Made by a program: the position numbers and the translations under genes. DNA of 64,000 nt from Salinilacustrithrix sp034522155 (GTDB taxonomy: Bacteria > Actinomycetota > Acidimicrobiia > Acidimicrobiales > Salinilacustritrichaceae). The notes under the pieces were generated by a model that worked only from the letters and a program-made list of their open reading frames with translations, was not told where the DNA came from and did no database searches. Shown here in pieces: positions 43,636-52,866 of the stretch; position 1 is the first letter of the stretch, and each line of letters opens with the position of its first letter. Location: positions 310,001 through 374,000 of the forward strand of contig JAXHLP010000003.1 in assembly GCA_034522155.1 (NCBI GenBank), given 5' to 3'.

Positions 43636-44292
43636 CTACGGGATCAGGTAGACGATCGTGAAGATCAGAACCCACACGATGTCGACGAAGTGCCAGTACA
43701 GGCCGACGATCTCGACCGTTTCGGCCCGTTCCTGCGACAGCCGACCGGTGAGGGACATGAAGAACAGCGACATCAACATGATGATGCCGACGCTCACGTG
43801 AACGCCGTGGAAGCCGGTGAGGCTGTAGAAGGCCGACGCGAACAGGTTGGTCGTGTAGCCCAGGCCCTCGTTGTAGAAGGCGGTGAACTCGTAGAACTGT
43901 CCGGCGATGAAGGTCGCGCCGAGCAGCGATGTGACCAGCAGCCACAGGCGCAACCGCTGGTGCTCGCCGCGCGAGATCGCCGACACCGCGAACACCATCG
44001 ACATCGACGACATCAGCAGCACGAAGCTCGACACCGACGTGAACGGGATGTCGAACACGTCCTGGGGGCCGAGGCCGGTGCCGCGGTGACGCATCAGCAG
44101 GTAGGTGGAGATCAGGGCCCCGAAGAGGAGGCAGTCGGAGCCGAGGAACAGCCACATCCCGAGCTTGTTGTTGGAGACCCCGGTGGCGTTGTTGGTGCCC
44201 ATGCCCCAGGTCTCGAGATCGACGCCGTCCATCTCGTCGGGCGTGGGGCCCGGGGCGCTGTGCTCGGTCGGCGTGGCCGCGGTGTCAGTCAA
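43636..44292 (-). CDS. ctaE: Cytochrome c oxidase subunit III
   Basis: The 218-residue membrane protein has five helices: NKLGMWLFLGSDCLLFGALI at the start, the GATFIAGQFYEFT segment with the conserved Glu, GFHGVHVSVGI and the C-terminal WHFVDIVWVLIFTIVYLIP typical of subunit III. The start codon is TTG 44292, and the gene overlaps the end of ctaD by eight bases, so it is translated by coupling. Confidence 0.95.
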   Translation of the reverse strand: MTDTAATPTEHSAPGPTPDEMDGVDLETWGMGTNNATGVSNNKLGMWLFLGSDCLLFGALISTYLLMRHRGTGLGPQDVFDIPFTSVSSFVLLMSSMSMVFAVSAISRGEHQRLRLWLLVTSLLGATFIAGQFYEFTAFYNEGLGYTTNLFASAFYSLTGFHGVHVSVGIIMLMSLFFMSLTGRLSQERAETVEIVGLYWHFVDIVWVLIFTIVYLIP

Positions 44293-46384
44293 CGGTCGTC
44301 ACCTCCTCCTCGGTCTCGGCGTCGCGCTCGGCGGCATCGCCGCCCGCGTCGCCCGCATCGGTCGACTCGTCGCCCGGCTCGAGCGCCTCGGTCGAGGAAC
44401 CGCCGTCGGGACCATGGCCGCCGTCGTGGTGGTCGTCGCCGTGACCCGCGTCGGGGTCGTCGGTGGGCTCCATGGCGATGCCGTACAGCGCCAGCAGGAT
44501 CACCACGCCACCGGCGAAGGCGAGGCCGAGGTTGTAGATCAGACCCCAGCCGAGCAGCGGGAACCCAGCCGCCATGACGATCGGCCAGTACGACGGCGCC
44601 GGCAGGTGGACGCCCGTGCGGGTGCCGGCCTGGGCGACCTCCTCGGACTGGGCGATGCGCACCAGGCGACCCTCGTCGGTCTCGCCGTACTTGCGGAACC
44701 AGAACTCGTCGCGGTGGGTGATCACGGGCTGGTGGTCGAAGTTGTGGGGCGGTGTGGGCGAGGCCGTCATCCACTCCAACGCCCGAGCGTCCCACGGATC
44801 GGGACCCGGCGGGACGAAGCCCTTCTTCTTGGAGTCACGCCAGGACACGTAGATGTTGACGAAGAAGATCAGGAACGCGAGGCCGATGAGGAACGCGCCC
44901 ACCGTGGAGACCATGTTCCAGAAGTTGAAGCCGTAGCCGTCGAAGTAGCTGTGGGTCCGTCGCGGCATGCCCTGCAGTCCGAGGATGTGCTGGGGCCCGA
45001 AGGTGAGGTTGAACCCGATCAGCATCACCCAGAAGTGGGCCTTGCCGAGCCCCTCGCGGAGCAGGTGGCCGAACACCTTGGGCCACCAGTAGTAGAAGCC
45101 GCCGATGAAGCCGAACAGGGCGCCGCCGAAGAGCACGTAGTGGAAGTGGGCGACGATGTAGTACGTGTCGGTCTGCTGGGTGTCGGCCGGGGCGATGGCG
45201 TGCGACACGCCCGACAGGCCGCCGATGGTGAACATGGTGACCAGACCGATCGCGAACAGCATCGGCGTGTCGAACCGCAGCTTTCCGCCCCACATGGTGG
45301 CCATCCAGTTGAGGATCTTCACGCCGGTCGGCACGGCGATGAACATCGTCGACACCGCGAAGGCGGCCACCGAGATCGGCCCGAGCCCGGAAGCGAACAT
45401 GTGGTGCGCCCACACGCCCCAACCCATGAAGCCGATGGCCACCCCGGAGAAGACGATGAACTCGTAGCCGAAGATCGGCTTGCGGGAGAACACCGGCAGG
45501 ATCTCGGACACGATGCCGAACGCCGGCAGGATGAGGATGTACACCTCGGGGTGGCCGAAGATCCAGAACAGGTGCTCCCACAGCAACGGGTCGGCGCCGG
45601 CGCTGACGTCGAAGAACGTGGCCCCGAAGAGGCGGCTGAAGGTGAGCAGGAACAACGCCACCGAGATCACCGGCATCGCGAACAGCAACATGAACTGCAC
45701 GACCAGCGACATCCACGTGAACACCGGCATCTTCATCAACGACATTCCCGGTGCCCGCATGTTGATCGCGGTGGTGATCAGGTTGACCGCACCCAGCAAG
45801 GAGGCGATGCCGGTGATCTGCAAACCGATGGCGTAGAAGTCCATGCCGTGGGTCGGGCTGAAGATCACCGACGTGTTGGGCGCGTAGGCGAACCAGCCGC
45901 CGTCGGCGCCGCCGCCGAGGATCCACGACGAGTTGAAGAACAGGCCACCGAAGAGGAACAGCCAGAACGACAGCGCGTTGAGTCGCGGGAAGGCCACGTC
46001 GCGGGCGCCGATCTGCAACGGCATCAGGTAGTTCATGAACGCGGCACCGATGGGGATGACGACCAGGAAGATCATCGTCACGCCGTGCATGGTGAACATC
46101 TGGTTGTACAGATCGGCCGAGATCAGCTCCTGGTCCGGCGCCGCGAGCTGGGTGCGGATGACCAACGCCTCGATGCCGCCGATGACGAAGAAGAACAACG
46201 CGGCGGCGCCGTACATGATGCCGATCCGCTTGTGGTCGACCGTGAACAGCCAGCTCTTCCAACCGGTGTCGCCCTGCGGGCGGCGGAAGACACCGAGGGC
46301 GTCGTCGGGCGTGGCGGCGGCGTCGCCCGCGGTGAGCGCGAGCTGGTCGTCAGGTGCGGTGTCTGGGTGTTCGACGATGGCCAT
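44285..46384 (-). CDS. ctaD: Cytochrome c oxidase subunit I with C-terminal extension
   Basis: The 699-residue catalytic subunit has all metal ligands: heme a H100 (MFTMHGVT) and H415, heme a3 H413 (VAHFHYV), and CuB H278 with the linked Y282 (GHPEVY) and H327/H328 (WAHHMF). After the usual ~550 residues it has an extension with two extra membrane helices (YWPIVMAAGFPLLGWGLIYN and AGGVVILLALYGIA) and a long acidic, His-containing tail. The extension resembles a fused subunit-IV-type domain. The complex reduces oxygen to water and pumps protons. Confidence 0.97.
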   Translation of the reverse strand: MAIVEHPDTAPDDQLALTAGDAAATPDDALGVFRRPQGDTGWKSWLFTVDHKRIGIMYGAAALFFFVIGGIEALVIRTQLAAPDQELISADLYNQMFTMHGVTMIFLVVIPIGAAFMNYLMPLQIGARDVAFPRLNALSFWLFLFGGLFFNSSWILGGGADGGWFAYAPNTSVIFSPTHGMDFYAIGLQITGIASLLGAVNLITTAINMRAPGMSLMKMPVFTWMSLVVQFMLLFAMPVISVALFLLTFSRLFGATFFDVSAGADPLLWEHLFWIFGHPEVYILILPAFGIVSEILPVFSRKPIFGYEFIVFSGVAIGFMGWGVWAHHMFASGLGPISVAAFAVSTMFIAVPTGVKILNWMATMWGGKLRFDTPMLFAIGLVTMFTIGGLSGVSHAIAPADTQQTDTYYIVAHFHYVLFGGALFGFIGGFYYWWPKVFGHLLREGLGKAHFWVMLIGFNLTFGPQHILGLQGMPRRTHSYFDGYGFNFWNMVSTVGAFLIGLAFLIFFVNIYVSWRDSKKKGFVPPGPDPWDARALEWMTASPTPPHNFDHQPVITHRDEFWFRKYGETDEGRLVRIAQSEEVAQAGTRTGVHLPAPSYWPIVMAAGFPLLGWGLIYNLGLAFAGGVVILLALYGIAMEPTDDPDAGHGDDHHDGGHGPDGGSSTEALEPGDESTDAGDAGGDAAERDAETEEEVTTVD

Positions 46385-46395
46385 CGTGGGTTCCT

Positions 46396-47590
46396 CTACT
46401 CGAGTCCGGCCAGGTACGCGACGAGACTGTCGATCTGGGCTTCGGTCAGACCGAGGTTGGGCATGCCCCGGTTCTCACCGGCGGCGAGCGCCTTCTCGCC
46501 CGGCGGATTGCGCAGCCAGGCCTCGAGCTGGTTGGTGTCGAGCTCCTCGCCGATCTCGTCGGCCTCGACCTTGCCGTCGCCGTCGAGGTCGTCCCACAGG
46601 TCGAAGATGCTGCCGGCGTAGGTGCCGCGGCTGGCGAAGTGGGTGAGGTTGGGCGCCGCGCCCGACACCTGGGTGGCGCCGTTGTAGTCCTCGGTGTTGA
46701 GACCTTCGACCAGGTGGCAGCTGGCACACAGCGTCTGAGAAGGCCTCCTGACCCTCCAGGGCGAGCTCGCTCTCGGGCTCGGCGGCCTCGGCGAGCTGGT
46801 CTTGGACCCACTGGTCGTACTCGGCCGGGGGCAGGGCGATGACGCTCATGCGCATGTAGGCGTGGGACAGGCCGCAGAACTCGGTGCACTGGCCCACGTA
46901 GGTGCCGGGCTCGTCGGCCTCGAGGGTGAGGTGGTGGGTCCGGCCCGGGACCGCGTCCATCTTCCCGTTGAGCGCCGGGATCCAGTAGCTGTGGATCACG
47001 TCGCGGCTCTCGATGTCGAGGTACACGGGTTCGCCGGCCGGGATGACCATCTCGTTGGCGGTCTCGATGTCGGTCTCGTACTCCTCGGGCGCTTCGATAC
47101 CGACGGTGGTGACGTCGTCATCGGGGTGGACACCGTCGCCGTCGATGTCGTAGTCGTAGCTCCACCACCACTGCTGGCCGACGACGCGGATGCGGGTCGC
47201 GTCCTCGGGCTCGCCGGCGAGGTCGAGGACCGTGGCGACGGTGGCCACCGCGAGGAACGCGAGGATGACGGCAGGCAGCAGCGTCCAGCCGACTTCGAGC
47301 TTGGTGTTGCCGTGGTTCTGGGTCGGGACCTCGTCGACGTCGTCGTCCTCGCGCCGGCGGAACTTCCAGACCACGAACAGCACGCCGACCTCGACGAGGA
47401 CGAACACGACGCCGGCGATGACGAACGTGATGTCTGACAGGTTGTCGATCTTCTCGGCGGCCGGGCCCTCGGGCTCGAGCGTGGTCTGCTGGGCGCCGGA
47501 CGCGCACGCCGTGGCGAACAGCCCGACCAGGGCGACGAGTCCGAACAGCCGCAGGCGTCCGTCGCGGAGGCGGGACAGGAACCGGGACAT
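46396..47590 (-). pseudogene. ctaC: Cytochrome c oxidase subunit II with cytochrome c domain, frameshifted
   Basis: The start ATG at 47590 overlaps the preceding stop. It has a lipobox-like signal (LVALVGLFATACASG), two membrane helices, QQWWWSYDYD and the CuA site (CTEFCGLSHAYMRM with the upstream DVIHSYW). At about base 46743, after GQEAF, the frame breaks. The heme c domain (TLCASCHLVEG with CxxCH, then MPNLGLTEAQIDSLVAYLAG) continues in the next frame and stops at 46396. Restored, it is a normal caa3 subunit II. Read as given, the protein would keep CuA but lose its cytochrome c. Deleting one T or adding two bases would restore it; a consensus error is likely because the operon otherwise looks intact. 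Confidence 0.9.
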
Positions 47591-48411
47591 CAGTTGCCTT
47601 CCTCGGACACGGGGGCGTCGTCGCTCTCGGTGCCACCCTCGGACTCGGTCTCCTCGACCGGCTCGTCGCCGTGGTGCTCGAAGTCGCGCTCGCCGGCCAC
47701 GGCTGAGGCGATGCCGATGCCGATGGTGGCGACGGCGCCGATGGCGAGCAGGCCGGCCACCAGGTCGCTGCGCAGGTGCGGACGGTTGCCCAGGATGGCG
47801 CCGATGCCGAACACGATCGCGGCGATGGCCAGTGCCGCCCACACCGCGGCCTCGGCGCTGACGGCGAGGAACAGACGGGAGAATCCGCCGACCACGACGG
47901 CGATGGCGAGGACGCCGCCGATGGGCACCTCGAGGGGCATCATGATCCGGTTGCGGAGCTCGTGGTTGACGGCCGGGTCGCCGGTGGCGCGGTCGGCCCA
48001 GGCCTGCATCGTCCACTCGACCGCCACGGCGGCGATGGCGATGAGCCCGGCCACGAAGAACACGTTGTTGAGCGCGACGCCGACGACGGTGAGACCGAGG
48101 CCGAAGGCACCGATGACGGGCCAGTACGACGCCCCGGGCTGGGTGGGCATCGGATCGTGGTCGAGGCCGAGGAGGGCGGCGCCGGCCTCGGGGTCGGCGT
48201 CGCGGAACGCGGTGGTCGCGAACCCGACGCACAGCGACACCGCGCCGGTGCCCATGAGGATGGCGTAGCCGAGCAGGTCGCCGACGGCGCCCTTGTAGCC
48301 GAGGCTGAGCGGGCCGACCTCACCGCCGCCGGTGCTGTACCCGTACGCGATGCCCATCACGAGGAGGACGGCACCGAGGGCGTAGAAGAACTTGGAGCTG
48401 GAGGGAATCAT
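47590..48411 (-). CDS. Membrane protein of the oxidase operon
   Basis: This 273-residue protein has about seven membrane helices and an acidic C-terminal tail (EETESEGGTESDDAPVSEEG). The segment ASYWPVIGAFGLGLTVVGVA resembles the C-terminal extension of CtaD (SYWPIVMAAGFPLLGWG), so both may belong to the same subunit-IV-like group. Its stop overlaps the ctaC start by one base (TGATG). It is probably an accessory or assembly subunit of the oxidase; no family name is certain. Confidence 0.7.
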   Translation of the reverse strand: MIPSSSKFFYALGAVLLVMGIAYGYSTGGGEVGPLSLGYKGAVGDLLGYAILMGTGAVSLCVGFATTAFRDADPEAGAALLGLDHDPMPTQPGASYWPVIGAFGLGLTVVGVALNNVFFVAGLIAIAAVAVEWTMQAWADRATGDPAVNHELRNRIMMPLEVPIGGVLAIAVVVGGFSRLFLAVSAEAAVWAALAIAAIVFGIGAILGNRPHLRSDLVAGLLAIGAVATIGIGIASAVAGERDFEHHGDEPVEETESEGGTESDDAPVSEEGN

Positions 48412-48418
48412 CAGGTCG

Positions 48419-49057
48419 TCACTTCACGATCAGGATCGCGTACCAGAGCACCGAGAACACCGCGACCGTCGTCCACCAGTAGAGGGCGGCGGCCGACAGC
48501 CCCTCGGCATCGGGACCGGTGAACTGGCCGCCGAGGCTGCGCAGCAGCATCAGCACCAGGAAGATCAGCGCACCACCGGTCATGGCCACCTGGAGACCGA
48601 GGATGGTGAACAGCAACACGGCCTGAGCCGTGGTGTCGGCGCCGTTGAGGGCCACACCCCACTCGGTCCAGAGGAAGGCCATCTGGGTGATGTGGGCGAC
48701 GCCGAACAGCAGGGTGAGCCCCATGGCCATGTAGGCGTGGGACCGGTCGCGGTGGGTCCCGGCGTGCACGGCCCACTGGACGGTGACCAGGGACATGACC
48801 AGCGTGACCATGCTCATGTTGCCCGGCGACAGCGGGATGTTGGCCCCAGCAGGCAGCCACGCCTCGCCCGCGGCGAGCACCTGCGACCGCACCGACAGGT
48901 AGATGCCGAGGAGGCCGACGAAGACGGCCATCGAACCGGCGGCGGCGAACGCCGTGCCGATGAGCAGCACGCGGGGCCGACGGGGCTGGGCCCGTTCGAC
49001 CTCGTCGAGGTGGAGCGGGACCTGCGCGGGCTCGACGGCAGTGGCGGATCCGGCCAT
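48419..49057 (-). CDS. Cytochrome oxidase subunit III paralogue
   Basis: This 212-residue five-helix protein (RVLLIGTAFAAAGSMAVFVG, then AHITQMAFLWTEWGVAL, and YWWTTVAVFSVLWYAILIV at the end) is clearly related to subunit III. It is distant from ctaE in the same operon and lacks the GxHGxHV motif. Its ATG overlaps the stop of the CoxI paralogue by one base, so the two are probably made together as a module. Confidence 0.85.
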   Translation of the reverse strand: MAGSATAVEPAQVPLHLDEVERAQPRRPRVLLIGTAFAAAGSMAVFVGLLGIYLSVRSQVLAAGEAWLPAGANIPLSPGNMSMVTLVMSLVTVQWAVHAGTHRDRSHAYMAMGLTLLFGVAHITQMAFLWTEWGVALNGADTTAQAVLLFTILGLQVAMTGGALIFLVLMLLRSLGGQFTGPDAEGLSAAALYWWTTVAVFSVLWYAILIVK

Positions 49058-50673
49058 CAGGAAGCAACCTCCGCGGCGTGACGGGCGTCGTAGACCGGCG
49101 CCTCGGACATGATCTCGGGGAGGTCGTCACTGGTGGCCCACTCGAGGGTGTTGCCCTCCCAGGGGTCGACGACCTCGTCCTTGCCGGCGACGGTGCGCAC
49201 CAGCAGACCGAGGAAGCCGACAGCAACCAGGGCGAGGACAGCGGCACCGATGGTGGAGACGAGGTTGAACGCCTCGATGGCGTCGACCTCGCCGGAGCTG
49301 GCATCACCCGGGGCGCCGCCGAGTCGGGCGAGCTGGCCGACGAACCCGGAGATCAGGTCGGGCAGGCACAGCAGAACGGTGCCGACCAGTCCGAGGCCGG
49401 CCAGACCGGTGGAGGCCAGCTCGGGGAAGGCGCGGCGGAAGATGACCGGCGACCAGTAGACGAGCCCGCCGAGCGCCCCGAGCAGCCCGGCCCCGAGCAC
49501 GTAGTGGATCTGGGCCGTCGTGGCGGTGGTGTTGACGAGGTCGAGCGGATCGATGCTGACCAGCGCGCCGTTGGCGGCACCGGCCAACAACATGACCAAC
49601 GCGGCCAGCGCCCAGACCAGGGGGCTGATGAGCCGGGCCGCGCCCCTGCGAAGGGTGCCGGCGACGAGGCCGGCGAGGGCGAGGAGCGGGACGACGACGA
49701 GGAACGAGGCCACCACGAACGGCACCTCGTCGGTGTAGGCGAGCAGCAGGTCGCCGTCGGTGGTGGGCGCCCAGCTCGGCATGGCCCAGACACCGAAGGA
49801 GAACACGGCGAACGCGCCGATGCAGCCCATGGCGAGGCGGTGCTGGGTGAATCGGGTGCGGGCGGCCACCGAGCTGATGTCGGCGATGATGCCGAGCACC
49901 GGGATCACGAAGACATAGTTGGACGGCTGGCTCCACACCCAGGCCATGCGCAGGAACAGCTGGTCGCCGCTGCCGATGAGCGTGGGCCCGTAGCGCAGGT
50001 CGACATAGGCGAGCAGCAGGATGCCGGCGAGCACCGGCAGGGTCAGGATCCACAGGCCGGCGGCCACCACGTTGGCCCAGGTGAACAGCGGGGTGCGCCG
50101 CACGCTCATGCCCTCGGTCCGCAGGGCGAGGCCGGTGGTGGCCACGCACACCGCCGCCAGGCCCAGGGCGACGAGCACCATGATCGTGGCGGCCACGAAC
50201 AGGGCCACGGCGTCGGGGTCGCCGCCGCCGGGCCCGCCGTCGGCGATGACGGAGGCGAGGATGATGCCCCCGCCGATGAGGTAGGTCCAGTACGAGGCGG
50301 CCGCCGCTCTCGGGAAGGCGACGGTGGGCGAGCCGACCTGGCGGGGGACCACGCAGAGGGCCAGGCCGAGCAGCAGCGGGACGAGGAAGAGGAAGACGCT
50401 CGAGATGCGGAAGACGCTGAAGAGCTGGGCGACGACGTCGGCGTCGAGCACGTCGATGCCGCTGACGTCGATCCTCTCGATGCTGAGCAGCATGCCGGTG
50501 ACCACGGCTACGAACAGGAAGACGAAGGAGGTGCCGATGTAGAGGCGCCCGATCGTGGTGTGATCGCTGGTCCCCAACAGGGCGGCGAAGCCCGTGGCGG
50601 GCTCGGGCGGCGTCAACGCCGGGACGGTGTCGCTCGTCACCTGGGACGGCGCATCGGTGTCAGTGACGGTCAT
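49057..50673 (-). CDS. Degenerate cytochrome oxidase subunit I paralogue
   Basis: The 538-residue protein has 12 or more membrane helices and aligns along CtaD (for example VAFPRAAAASYWTYLIGGG with VAFPRLNALSFWLFLFGG). Yet heme a H100 is F88 (LFSVFRIS), CuB H278 is Q249 (WSQPSNYVFVIP), H327/H328 are M298/P299 (WAMPSW) and heme a3 H413 is Q388 (AQIHYVLG). Only H390 and Y253 remain. It can hold neither CuB nor heme a3 and cannot reduce oxygen. The frame is intact, with normal codon use, so it is under selection. It may be a structural, quinone- or assembly-related subunit. It is the first gene of the oxidase operon, 233 bases after ctaB. Confidence 0.88.
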   Translation of the reverse strand: MTVTDTDAPSQVTSDTVPALTPPEPATGFAALLGTSDHTTIGRLYIGTSFVFLFVAVVTGMLLSIERIDVSGIDVLDADVVAQLFSVFRISSVFLFLVPLLLGLALCVVPRQVGSPTVAFPRAAAASYWTYLIGGGIILASVIADGGPGGGDPDAVALFVAATIMVLVALGLAAVCVATTGLALRTEGMSVRRTPLFTWANVVAAGLWILTLPVLAGILLLAYVDLRYGPTLIGSGDQLFLRMAWVWSQPSNYVFVIPVLGIIADISSVAARTRFTQHRLAMGCIGAFAVFSFGVWAMPSWAPTTDGDLLLAYTDEVPFVVASFLVVVPLLALAGLVAGTLRRGAARLISPLVWALAALVMLLAGAANGALVSIDPLDLVNTTATTAQIHYVLGAGLLGALGGLVYWSPVIFRRAFPELASTGLAGLGLVGTVLLCLPDLISGFVGQLARLGGAPGDASSGEVDAIEAFNLVSTIGAAVLALVAVGFLGLLVRTVAGKDEVVDPWEGNTLEWATSDDLPEIMSEAPVYDARHAAEVAS

Positions 50674-50906
50674 CGAAGCAGGTGTCTCCTCCGGCCGAGC
50701 AGGTCACCACGGCCGGCGGTGCGCCGCCCATGGTGCTCGGGACCGGATCTTCATGAGTCCGGGTTGCCGCCGGGGTTTCCGGGGTCGATCGGACATTACT
50801 CATCGTCCACAGACTGGTCAGAATCGGCTCGGACGGCATGGATGGTCAGGGAAGATGCAGGGCCGGTGGCTCGTGGCGGGCGGTCGGGAATCGGGTCGGG
50901 AACGGA

Positions 50907-51830
50907 TCAGGTGGGCAGGAGCTGATCGAGGGCCATGGCGCCGAACAGCAGGGTCACGTAGGTGATCGAGAAGCCGAACACGCGCATGGCGCGGCGGGGC
51001 GAGGGATCGACGAACAGCCGGACGGTCTCGAAGGTGAACACCCCGCCGAGGACGACGGCGGCGACGAGATAGACCGCGCCCATGTCTGCGACCGGGGCGA
51101 ACAGGATCGTCAACGCCCACAGCAGCAGCGTGTAGCCGATGATCCGCCCGCAGGTGGTGCGCTGGTCGGCGACCACGGGCAGCATCGGCACGTCGGCGGC
51201 GGCGTAGTCGTCCTCGTACTTGATGGCCAGCGCCCAGAAGTGCGGGGGCGTCCAGTAGAAGATCACCGCGAACAGGATGATCGGGGCCCAGCCGAGGGAG
51301 TTGGTCACGCTCGACCAGCCGACCAGCACCGGTACCGCTCCGGCGGCGCCGCCGATGACGATGTTGTGGCTGGAGGTGCGCTTGAGCCACAGCGAGTAGA
51401 CGAACACGTAGAACAGGCAGGCCGACACGGCCAGCAGCGCCGACAGCAGGTTGACGGTGGCCCACAGGAAGAGGAAGGCAGCCACCTCGAGGTTGACGGC
51501 GAAGATCAGCGCGTTGAACGGGTCGATGGCGCCGGTGGCGAGGGGCCGGTGCTTGGTGCGGTCCATCAACTTGTCGATGTCGCGATCGATGTACATGTTG
51601 ATGGCGTTGGCCCCGCCGGCGGCGAGGGTGCCGCCGAGCACCGTGGCGACCATCAGCCCGATCGAGGGCAGGCCCCGATTGGCCACGATCTGGGTCGGGA
51701 CCGTGGTGACGAGCAGGAGCTCGATGATCCGTGGCTTGGTGAGGGCCACGTAGGAGCCGGCCGTCGATTGCATCCGCCGGGCCGTCGAGCGCATCCGCTC
51801 GGTGCGGGAGGGGGTGACGGCCGCGACCAT
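50907..51830 (-). CDS. ctaB: Protoheme IX farnesyltransferase (heme O synthase)
   Basis: The 307-residue UbiA-type membrane enzyme has the allylic diphosphate sites NAINMYIDRDIDKLMDRTKH (first, with NxxxDxxxD) and KYEDDYAAADVPMLPVV (second). It adds a farnesyl group to heme b to give heme O, the precursor of heme A used by the caa3 oxidase. It is divergent from ctaA (109 bases) and upstream of the cox operon on the same strand. Confidence 0.95.
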   Translation of the reverse strand: MVAAVTPSRTERMRSTARRMQSTAGSYVALTKPRIIELLLVTTVPTQIVANRGLPSIGLMVATVLGGTLAAGGANAINMYIDRDIDKLMDRTKHRPLATGAIDPFNALIFAVNLEVAAFLFLWATVNLLSALLAVSACLFYVFVYSLWLKRTSSHNIVIGGAAGAVPVLVGWSSVTNSLGWAPIILFAVIFYWTPPHFWALAIKYEDDYAAADVPMLPVVADQRTTCGRIIGYTLLLWALTILFAPVADMGAVYLVAAVVLGGVFTFETVRLFVDPSPRRAMRVFGFSITYVTLLFGAMALDQLLPT

Positions 51831-51939
51831 GACGAACGGAGCCTAGGCGGCAGGTCCGTCGGGGAACCAAGCCGCGACGGCGCCTGGCAGCGCCGGCGAA
51901 CGTTGGCAATCGAGCACCCCGAACCGCCACGCTGGAGAG

Positions 51940-52866
51940 GTGCGGCGTCCCCAGCTGTCTCCCCGTGCGTACCGCCGGATCACTGCGCTCGCACTGGTCG
52001 CGCTCGGGGCGATCGTGGTGAGCGGCGCGGCGGTTCGCCTCACCGGTTCGGGCTTGGGGTGCTCGACGTGGCCCAACTGCGAGCCGGGCCGCCTGACCCC
52101 CCATGGCGAGTCCGGGCCCCACGGACTGATCGAGTTCGTCAACCGACTGTTCACCGGCGTGGTGTCGGTCTCGGTCGCGGCCGCGGTGCTCGGTTCGGTC
52201 TTCCGCGTGCCCCGCCGACGCGACCTCACGTGGTGGTCGTGGACGCTGGTGGCCGGCGTGGCCGCACAGGTCGTCCTCGGCGGGCTCACCGTCCTGTTCG
52301 AGCTCGCCCCGCCGTTCGTGATGGGCCACTACCTGCTCTCGGCCGTGCTCGTCGGGTGCGCCGTCGTGCTGCACCACAAGGCCGGCGAGGCCGACCGCGG
52401 CGAGCGGCGCCCGGTGGCCACGCCCGAGGTACGCCTGCTCGGCAAGGTGCTGGTTGCCGCGTCGGCCATCGTGCTGATCACCGGCACGGTCGTGACCGGC
52501 TCGGGCCCCCACGGCGGCGACGAGGACGTTCAGCGCCTGAGCTTCTTCATCCCCGACGTGGTCCGCATCCACGCCATCGCGGTGTGGTTGCTGGTCGCCG
52601 CCACCGTGTGGACGCTGTACCTCGCTCGCAAGGGTGGGGCGTCGCCCGTGGTCGAGCGGGCCCTGCGCGTCCTGATCGTGGCCGAGGTCGCCCAGGGCGC
52701 GGTCGGCTACACCCAGTACGCCACCGGCGTCCCGGTCGGGCTGGTCGCGCTGCACGTGTTCGGCTCGATCGTCGTGTGGGCCTGCGCCGTTCGGGTGCTG
52801 CTGGCCACGACGGCGGTCGACACCGCGGCCCACCCGGCCACCGAACGCGCGGCGGTGCCCTCATGA
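51940..52866 (+). CDS. ctaA: Heme A synthase
   Basis: This 308-residue protein has eight membrane helices in two similar halves. The four heme-binding histidines are seen in HGLIEFVNRLFTG, VMGHYLLSA, VRIHAIAVW and ALHVFGSIV. The GCSTWPNCEPGR segment carries the cysteine pair near the outer face. It oxidises heme O to heme A with water and electrons. The start is GTG 51940. Its stop overlaps the clpS start. Confidence 0.95.
   Translation: MRRPQLSPRAYRRITALALVALGAIVVSGAAVRLTGSGLGCSTWPNCEPGRLTPHGESGPHGLIEFVNRLFTGVVSVSVAAAVLGSVFRVPRRRDLTWWSWTLVAGVAAQVVLGGLTVLFELAPPFVMGHYLLSAVLVGCAVVLHHKAGEADRGERRPVATPEVRLLGKVLVAASAIVLITGTVVTGSGPHGGDEDVQRLSFFIPDVVRIHAIAVWLLVAATVWTLYLARKGGASPVVERALRVLIVAEVAQGAVGYTQYATGVPVGLVALHVFGSIVVWACAVRVLLATTAVDTAAHPATERAAVPS

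Noticed and set aside
44105..46621. Plus-strand frame of 838 codons opposite ctaD
   Set aside because: It mirrors ctaD codons; its His/Arg/Glu-rich content has no domain.
49078..50925. Plus-strand frame of 615 codons opposite the CoxI paralogue
   Set aside because: It is a shadow of the real membrane protein gene, with low-complexity Gly/Ala/Asp/Gln/His content and no family likeness.
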